Of a stretch of 64,000 bases of DNA, positions 58,463 to 64,000 are shown piece by piece (the stretch's first letter is position 1; each line of letters begins with the position of its first letter). The notes beneath the pieces are model-generated. The model was not told the DNA's origin. It saw only the letters and a list, made by a program, of their open reading frames with translations, and did no database searches. Source of the DNA: Xenorhabdus kozodoii (GTDB lineage Bacteria; Pseudomonadota; Gammaproteobacteria; Enterobacterales; Enterobacteriaceae); NCBI RefSeq assembly GCF_002632875.1, contig NZ_NJCX01000011.1, positions 62,001 to 126,000 of the forward strand. Reading direction: 5' to 3'. The position numbers and the translations under genes are program-made.

Positions 58463-59464
58463 CTAATCTTTCGGATCAGTGGCTCCCTTTGGGGTTCCAA
58501 GCCTGTCCAGTTCAGCTAAGATCGCTGTAATCTGCGTTTCCCAGTCTGTTGGTTTTGGATTTTTACATGCAGAAAATATTGGCGATTGGCGTTTAAAATC
58601 CACTGAACTGACAGCTCCTTTTCCTTGTATCAGATATTTTGCAATAAAAGCCAATAAATATTTTTTGCTTATTATATCGTCTATTAGGTTAGGAATACGG
58701 GGTTCGAAAGCATAAATCATCAGCTTATTATTTTTGTCAAATCCATAAACTCTTAAATACAAAACATCATAGAGATGCACAACATCGACTTGAGAGTAAC
58801 GCGCAACATACATCCTCCCCCTACGCCAGGTATAAAACAGTTGTTTTTCCCGATCAATAACAAAGGGCGGTATTTTACGAAGTAAAGATAATCCCCATAA
58901 ATGAAGTAAAATCATGGTAATAGAAAATATAAAAAAACCACCATCCAATAACAAATACTTTCTAACACGCGATTTATTGTAAAAACCACTATCCGTATAC
59001 CGCATATGAAAATATTGAGGAAAAGGGATGTTCTTTGCATCAGCAATATATTCATAAATTTTAAAATCATCTGGTAATTTAGGATTTAGATAAAAATCCT
59101 CCCCATATCTCTCTTTAATATTACTAACAATTAGTAAATTAAATTTCTCATCAGCTTTCCATGTTGAAATGCAATCATCAATAAAAAAACAAAAACCTAA
59201 TAAGAAACCGGTCAAAGAAGCAAGTAAAACTTTTTCACGATAATAACTCCTGCCGAACCGGATTTCACATTTCTTATCATCAATAACACCAATAAAACCC
59301 TCTGTTTTTATTTGTTCTTTATCCAACATACCAATGTCTTCATCCAGAAAAGGATCACACACTGTTGACAACCGCGCTAGTTTAATTTCGTTATTTTTAG
59401 CCATACAAAACAATCCCACAGAACAATACAATACGAATGATAATAAAGTAACTATTGACAACAT
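58463..59464 (-). CDS. DUF6708-like membrane protein, candidate T6SS immunity, copy 2
   Basis: Up to 333 residues; the segment from residue 21 (MAKNNEIKLARLSTVCDPFL, ATG at 59404) aligns with copy 1, so 59404 is a possible true start, while 59464 adds a hydrophobic helix. Two membrane segments (about 75-95 and 185-205) flank a probable exported loop. The C-terminal region PPFVIDREKQLFYTWRRG resembles DUF6708 proteins, often encoded next to T6SS effectors. It is nearly identical to copy 1 over most of its length. Confidence 0.7.
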   Translation of the reverse strand: MLSIVTLLSFVLYCSVGLFCMAKNNEIKLARLSTVCDPFLDEDIGMLDKEQIKTEGFIGVIDDKKCEIRFGRSYYREKVLLASLTGFLLGFCFFIDDCISTWKADEKFNLLIVSNIKERYGEDFYLNPKLPDDFKIYEYIADAKNIPFPQYFHMRYTDSGFYNKSRVRKYLLLDGGFFIFSITMILLHLWGLSLLRKIPPFVIDREKQLFYTWRRGRMYVARYSQVDVVHLYDVLYLRVYGFDKNNKLMIYAFEPRIPNLIDDIISKKYLLAFIAKYLIQGKGAVSSVDFKRQSPIFSACKNPKPTDWETQITAILAELDRLGTPKGATDPKD

Positions 59465-59479
59465 AGTTTTAAAACTTTC

Positions 59480-59524
59480 AAAATAGCACCGAGATAATTA
59501 TATTCTTCTTCGGTGCTATTTTTT
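59480..59524 (-). terminator. Terminator after the first immunity-like gene
   Basis: Arms AAAATAGCACCGA / TCGGTGCTATTTT and six T. Its near-perfect copy at 58416 shows the duplication included the terminator. Confidence 0.85.
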
Positions 59525-59528
59525 CTAA

Positions 59529-60515
59529 CTAATCTTTCGGATCAGTAGCGCCTTTCGGGGGGCCAAGCCTGTCCAACTCAGCTAAGATTGCCGTAATTTG
59601 TGTTTCCCAGTCTGTTGGTTTCGGACTTTTACGTGGAGAAAATACAGATAATTGGTGTTTAAAATCCACTGAACTGACAGCCCCTTTCCCTTGTATCAGA
59701 TATTTTGCAATAAAAGCCAATAAATATTTTTTGCTTATTATATCGTCTATTAGGTTAGGAATACGGGGTTCGAAAGCATAAATCATCAGCTTATTATTTT
59801 TGTCAAATCCATAAACTCTTAAATACAAAACATCATAGAGATGCACAACATCGACTTGAGAGTAACGCGCAACATACATCCTCCTCCTACGCCAGGTATA
59901 AAACAGTTGTTTTTCCCGATCAATAACAAAGGGGGGTATTTTACGAAGTAAAGATAATCCCCGTAAATGAAGTAAAATCATGGTAATAGAAAACAGGAAG
60001 AAGCCACCATCTAGTAACAAATCCTTTCGAACACTCGATTTATCGTAAAAACCACTATCCGTATAAAGAATATGAAAATATTGAGGAAAAGAAATACTCT
60101 TCGCATCAGCAATATACTCATAAGGTTTATAATAATCTGGCAATTTAGGGTTTAGATAAAAATCTTCCCCATATTTATCTTTAATATTACTAACAATTCT
60201 TAAATTAAGGTTCTCATTCGCTTTCCATGATGTAATGTAATCATCAATAAAAAAATAAAACCCTAATAAAAAACCAGCTAAAGAAGCAAGTAAAATTTTT
60301 TCACGATAATGACTCCTGCCGAACCGTATTTCACATTTTTTGTCATTAATAAAATCAATAAAACCCTCTGTTTTTATTTGCCCTTTATCCAGCATACCAA
60401 TGTCTTCATCCAGAAAAGGATCACACACTGTTGAGAGCCGGCTAATTTTGGCATTATGATTTACTTTGACTTTAGTCTTTTTGTTGGTTAACCACTTTTT
60501 TATTGATCCTATCAT
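59529..60515 (-). CDS. DUF6708-like membrane protein, candidate T6SS immunity, copy 1
   Basis: Encodes 328 residues. Its ATG immediately follows the stop of the effector-like gene (TAAATG), with AAGGT as ribosome binding site, so the two are tightly coupled, as toxin and immunity genes often are. Two membrane segments lie near residues 70-90 and 180-200. Differs from copy 2 mainly in the first 30 residues and in scattered positions of the periplasmic-side loop. Immunity function is inferred from context only. Confidence 0.75.
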   Translation of the reverse strand: MIGSIKKWLTNKKTKVKVNHNAKISRLSTVCDPFLDEDIGMLDKGQIKTEGFIDFINDKKCEIRFGRSHYREKILLASLAGFLLGFYFFIDDYITSWKANENLNLRIVSNIKDKYGEDFYLNPKLPDYYKPYEYIADAKSISFPQYFHILYTDSGFYDKSSVRKDLLLDGGFFLFSITMILLHLRGLSLLRKIPPFVIDREKQLFYTWRRRRMYVARYSQVDVVHLYDVLYLRVYGFDKNNKLMIYAFEPRIPNLIDDIISKKYLLAFIAKYLIQGKGAVSSVDFKHQLSVFSPRKSPKPTDWETQITAILAELDRLGPPKGATDPKD

Positions 60516-62273
60516 TTAACGTACCTTCTCATCCAAATATCCGTAAATTGCATTTTCGACTGTTGGCTCTTCTCCCCATTGATAACGCAAGGGTGAAATA
60601 TCATCTTCTTTGGGCATATAATACCAAAAAACAGTTAGATATTGAGCATATTCTTCTTCTATTTCCAATGCCAGAGTAAGCACACCATTTTCATCAATGG
60701 GATTTTCATTTTTATAAATTACCTCAGCGATAGATTGTTCCATTAATGCATCAAACCTCCGCTTCGCTTCAGCATAATGACGCTCATTTAAATAAATGGT
60801 ATGATCGCTTCTGGAAGTAACAGTAGATGATGGCAAGACATGATAAACTAACTCTGATCTTTCCCATTGAAAATTCGGCAACATAAAGTGATAAACCCTC
60901 TTTTCTGTTTTATTACTTTCTTTTTTTAAAATTGGCCTGGTAAAAAAATTCAAAAATTCTTGATGCTCAACCTTAAATGCATTAATTACTTTATCATCCA
61001 TTTTACGAACTTCGTCGAATTGAGTTTCTATTTTTTTAGGGCGTTTAGAATTCATTTCCAAAAATGAATATTTATCACCACTTCCCCAAAAACAATTCAT
61101 TAATAAATATTCCAATTGGGTTTTGCCAAAAAGAACCAAATAGGCAATACCTGCTAGCATACCTAGAATTCCCGCCCATATCAGAATGGTAAAAGATACT
61201 CCTGCTGCTGCACCAGCGCCTGTTCCCACTAGTGATGCCCCCAAAAATCCAGCCGTTATCATTAATGTGCCAGTACCAATAGCAACATGGGCATATGCTT
61301 CCTTATGACTACCTAAAGCGCTGGCATGATAAGCGTCATAATATGAAAGCGCCCCACTTAAAATCCCAGTTACCCCAACTGCCCCCTTTGCCAGCAGTTT
61401 TATATAGGTACTATTTAACATTAGCTTACGTGATGCAGCACCTAATAGGGCTTCTGCCGCAGGATGATTCATTCTTCTTGCCAAGGCTTCTGCTTTTGCA
61501 AGCCCTTTCCCGATAAGCTCAGAAGAATTTCGTGCGGCAACTGCCATACCAAGTGTCGTATTCAGATAGGTAAAAGCTAAATACACCATTTTTCGATTCG
61601 CTTTCAATGGGTTATTCCTATCAAAACCAGATTGTGCCAATAAGGTATAGAATGTATAACTTTTCATAACCAAATCAAATCCGGTTAGACTGCAATCCAG
61701 CACAATACTAAGGGGTTTATCATAATGTTGCAGAAACTTAATATTAAATTTTGGACTGTTAACTTTAATGGTAGGTATTTTTAACTTCAAATTTCCCGTA
61801 TAATTTTTAACCCTATTTGACCAATTAAATACGGCTTTCCCTCCCTCCTTTTGAAAATCGACTTTGACTTTTTTCCCCCATCTTTTCGACTCTCCGATAA
61901 GCCCTTGTTGTTTATATCTCTCCAAATCATTAATCAATTTTGCCACTTGTTTTTCTGTCAGTAACACAGATCCTTTATATTCTTCTACCCCCAAGGCAGC
62001 AAAAATCTTAGTGGTAAAAGTCTGGGTGACCTTTTCAATACTTTTTGCATATAAACTGACAGAACCTTGGGCTATTTTTTCCGCCCCCCATGCAAGAAAC
62101 ATCCCTATCACTTCACCTGTTGCACAAAGTATTTTATCTATGCCTTTTGTGATAGAGCTTGTCATCAATAATTTGTCAGCCGCATCATGTCCTAGCGTAT
62201 TGACGATCCCATTGTTAATAACAAACCATACACTATCCTCATCCGATGCAGGCTTCCTTAAAGAAAGCGGCAT
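60516..62273 (-). CDS. Probable T6SS membrane-acting effector (BTH_I2691-like), maybe truncated
   Basis: Encodes 585 residues. The N-terminal half is helical and amphipathic; residues about 325-390 form two or three strong hydrophobic segments rich in Gly and Ala (GVTGILSGALSYY, LMITAGFLGASLVGTGAGAA, ILIWAGILGMLAGIAYLVLF). The C-terminus is soluble and charged. Organisation and neighbours match the C-terminal half of BTH_I2691-type T6SS effectors, usually 900 or more residues. The ATG at 62273 has no ribosome binding site, and the same frame is open upstream to 62360, so it may be a 5'-truncated effector. No VgrG is in the window. Confidence 0.6.
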   Translation of the reverse strand: MPLSLRKPASDEDSVWFVINNGIVNTLGHDAADKLLMTSSITKGIDKILCATGEVIGMFLAWGAEKIAQGSVSLYAKSIEKVTQTFTTKIFAALGVEEYKGSVLLTEKQVAKLINDLERYKQQGLIGESKRWGKKVKVDFQKEGGKAVFNWSNRVKNYTGNLKLKIPTIKVNSPKFNIKFLQHYDKPLSIVLDCSLTGFDLVMKSYTFYTLLAQSGFDRNNPLKANRKMVYLAFTYLNTTLGMAVAARNSSELIGKGLAKAEALARRMNHPAAEALLGAASRKLMLNSTYIKLLAKGAVGVTGILSGALSYYDAYHASALGSHKEAYAHVAIGTGTLMITAGFLGASLVGTGAGAAAGVSFTILIWAGILGMLAGIAYLVLFGKTQLEYLLMNCFWGSGDKYSFLEMNSKRPKKIETQFDEVRKMDDKVINAFKVEHQEFLNFFTRPILKKESNKTEKRVYHFMLPNFQWERSELVYHVLPSSTVTSRSDHTIYLNERHYAEAKRRFDALMEQSIAEVIYKNENPIDENGVLTLALEIEEEYAQYLTVFWYYMPKEDDISPLRYQWGEEPTVENAIYGYLDEKVR

Positions 62274-62619
62274 GTTGTGAGAATGACCACTTTGCTTGAT
62301 ACCCGTCCTTCCAGTTGCAGTATTGTTGGCATCCTGAAATACACAGGGAATACATTTAGATTAGTGATTTAAGTTAATTAAAATATTTATTAATTCTTAT
62401 GAATTAAAAACAACCGCTTAATATATACGCTATAAGATGTAGGTCAAAACAAAAAATAGCGTACATATTGTTCCTTTATTCTCCTTTATTTATCGCAAAA
62501 ATATTATAATAACTAAATATTATTATTTAATTTAAATAAATAAATTTAATGGATTAATGCATTCGCCATTAAAACGTAAAAGACTCGATAGGGGAATTTG
62601 ACTGGACAAAATGGGTTAT

Positions 62620-62645
62620 CACTCCACCTTTGAACAGGTGGAGTG
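62620..62645. terminator. Hairpin downstream of the ADP-ribosyltransferase gene
   Basis: Perfect 10-bp arms CACTCCACCT / AGGTGGAGTG with a 6-base loop, 18 bp past the toxin stop. There is no clear T run. The rest of the 390-bp gap up to the effector gene is AT-rich without a supported gene. Confidence 0.6.
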
Positions 62646-62663
62646 AAATTAAATTGAACACGA

Positions 62664-63449
62664 TTACAAAAAACAGGCATTTAAAAAAGCGATTGTTGAT
62701 AAACTGTCATGGCATACCTTTAATTTTGTTAAAAACGGGTACTTTTCGTGAGTACTGGCGGCATGACGAACAGGATAATACGAAGTCGGGGAAGTCCAAT
62801 TGGACGCACAATAAGTTTCAGATGTGATTATTTCACTTGGTGATTGAACCTGCTGTATATAAGGACCCGTATTGGGGTATGTTTCAGCTTCCTGGTACGA
62901 TGGGTTAGGTATATAGTCACCATTTCTAACGTAAGTATTTCTGCTGCTAACATATACATACCTCTGAGCGCCATGAACTTGACTGATATCAATACTTCCG
63001 AATGCGGCATATTCTGCCTGGTCGCCAAACACACTAATCAAACGCCGATATTCGTCATTACCCGTCTGCTGATAAAGGTGCTCTAATGTTAAAACCACAC
63101 TATAAAAATTGGCGGTTGGCCGTATGTCATAAATATAGAATGGATCGTGTACATCATCTGGAAAAGAGCCACCAAATTCATAAGTAAACTCTCGATTGGT
63201 AGATGTTGCAACAAACGCTGAAAGATCGGCTGGCGTTTCCTGCTCTAGCGGCACGAACGCATCGGGTCCCTGAACATGCCGCGCAATATCATCATTCGTT
63301 CCCCGGGAATGAAATCCACCAGCCCTGATGATGCGTTCCAGAGGGCGAGAATCGACTCGGTAAACTTTAGTAATGGGTGGCTGAGCATAGGATTGTGCTG
63401 TGTATAAAAATACAACGCATAATAAATAAAGGAATTTTAAAATTCTCAT
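62664..63449 (-). CDS. Pertussis-toxin S1-like ADP-ribosyltransferase (toxin A subunit)
   Basis: Encodes 261 residues with a Sec signal peptide (cleavage near residue 22, SYA-Q). The S1 catalytic core is clear: KVYRVDSRP (Arg31), GTNDDIARHVQG (His58), FVATSTNREF (core of the STS region, 80-88) and QAEYAAFGSIDIS (Glu146, in the position of PT-S1 Glu129). Cys214, Cys246 and Cys259 lie in a C-terminal tail that could be an A2-like linker to a B oligomer. It is related to ArtA/PltA/PtxA, which modify host G proteins. GGGGAGG precedes the ATG. It follows the 63510 gene by 60 bp in one operon. Confidence 0.85.
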   Translation of the reverse strand: MRILKFLYLLCVVFLYTAQSYAQPPITKVYRVDSRPLERIIRAGGFHSRGTNDDIARHVQGPDAFVPLEQETPADLSAFVATSTNREFTYEFGGSFPDDVHDPFYIYDIRPTANFYSVVLTLEHLYQQTGNDEYRRLISVFGDQAEYAAFGSIDISQVHGAQRYVYVSSRNTYVRNGDYIPNPSYQEAETYPNTGPYIQQVQSPSEIITSETYCASNWTSPTSYYPVRHAASTHEKYPFLTKLKVCHDSLSTIAFLNACFL

Positions 63450-63509
63450 TAAATGTTCCTCCCCTAAAATTTTATAAATTTTCAGAGAAACCAGAAAAAT
63501 GATCCACCA

Positions 63510-63971
63510 TTATGGAAACCAGGCTTGTACTGAATCAAATTGCGGGCCTCTATATATCCCAGTACCCCATGCGTCACATCGAAACCCCATGTCATCATCC
63601 AAAAGTTCCACCATCTGCCCACTGGCTTGGGCTGCCAGAATCGTTGCGTAAGCGTTTTTCCCACTATCATAATCGGTATTTAATTTACTGTATGCCCAAT
63701 AAATTTGGGCATCATTATTACTCCAACTCCGTCCTTTTTTTGATAACCAAACAGCCCATTCATTCCAGCCATTGCCATTTGACCATATCCCGACCACATA
63801 ACCTCTTCCGCATTCCTTCATATTGTTAATACTTTTCGGGAAAATACGAATGTTCTCACCAACAACGTTAGGGTTTAGAAAATGTGTTTTTCTGGTTATT
63901 TTCATGTCACTTGAGCAGGCCGCACAACTCAGCGCTATAACTAGCGATATGAAAAATTTATATTTGTTCAT
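63510..63971 (-). CDS. Small secreted protein, candidate B subunit of an AB toxin
   Basis: Encodes 153 residues with a signal sequence (MNKYKFFISLVIALSCAACS); a noncanonical CAAC could be a lipobox, otherwise signal peptidase I cleaves nearby. The mature part is about 133 residues, with two further cysteines (54, 132) and many aromatic residues. NAYATILAAQASGQMVELL followed by a Cys recalls the helix and last strands of SubB/PltB-type pentamer subunits, but similarity is weak. GAGGGAAT precedes the ATG. Position directly before the S1-like gene is the main argument. An immunity or unrelated lipoprotein remains possible. Confidence 0.55.
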   Translation of the reverse strand: MNKYKFFISLVIALSCAACSSDMKITRKTHFLNPNVVGENIRIFPKSINNMKECGRGYVVGIWSNGNGWNEWAVWLSKKGRSWSNNDAQIYWAYSKLNTDYDSGKNAYATILAAQASGQMVELLDDDMGFRCDAWGTGIYRGPQFDSVQAWFP

Positions 63972-64000
63972 AATGTTTATTCCCTCAAAAGAAAGATATT

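Noticed and set aside
58243..58530. 95-codon plus-strand frame at the island border
   Set aside because: It runs antisense over the permease fragment, the terminator and the end of the immunity-like gene; no start signal.

Overview
The window looks like a chromosomal segment of an insect-associated gammaproteobacterium of the Xenorhabdus/Photorhabdus type (Morganellaceae). The core genes (rimJ-mdtH-yceB, ycdY-ghrA-tRNA-Ser, hemA-prfA-prmC-sirB1-kdsA, lolB-ispE-prs, ychH/pth/ychF, phoH, yegD) keep enterobacterial sequence and much of the enterobacterial order. The accessory genes (type VI secretion, paired GDSL autotransporter lipases, toxin-like genes) and the abundant short palindromic repeats fit an entomopathogen. 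The genus is inferred from recall of families; no search was run.

Layout. 1-6943: end of a type VI secretion cluster (tssE end, tssF, tssG, tssH/clpV, a Ser/Thr kinase). 6938-11834: housekeeping block ending in two identical tRNA-Ser(GGA) genes. 11934-15514: accessory block (membrane protein, SRPBCC-VOC fusion with a WYL regulator, lipoprotein hydrolase). 15828-26467: dauA, a secreted two-DTG aspartic protease, then kdsA-sirB1-prmC-prfA-hemA facing lolB-ispE-prs. 27271-31553: two tandem GDSL autotransporter lipases sitting where dauA lies in E. coli, followed by ychH, pth and ychF. 34451-36779: AraC regulator, mdaB, and an overlooked 55-residue Cys-rich secreted peptide. 37019-44732: alpha/beta hydrolase, a TAXI-TRAP transporter coupled to an LhgO-type oxidase, HutD and a MocR regulator. 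45369-48201: yegD, a 9-bp tandem repeat, and an HPP membrane protein with a divergent TetR gene and twin operators. 48355-57985: an unknown gene, cioAB plus a DUF2474 subunit, a second unknown gene, phoH with a structured leader, endA, a small orphan gene, and two uspF paralogues. 58115-64000: a nucleoside-permease remnant, a probable T6SS effector with duplicated candidate immunity genes, and a pertussis-toxin-like ADP-ribosyltransferase gene preceded by a candidate B-subunit gene.

Most interesting candidates: (i) the two-gene AB-toxin-like operon at 62664-63971; (ii) the secreted C-X10-C-X3-C-X10-C peptide at 36612-36779; (iii) the phoH leader at 55231-55409 with promoter, 19-residue upstream ORF and terminator; (iv) the effector/duplicated-immunity island at 58463-62273; (v) four 105-bp palindromic elements whose hairpin arms show compensatory changes.

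Limits: product names come from recognised sequence patterns, not database searches. Starts were moved where an internal ATG or GTG has a better ribosome binding site or matches the known family N-terminus.
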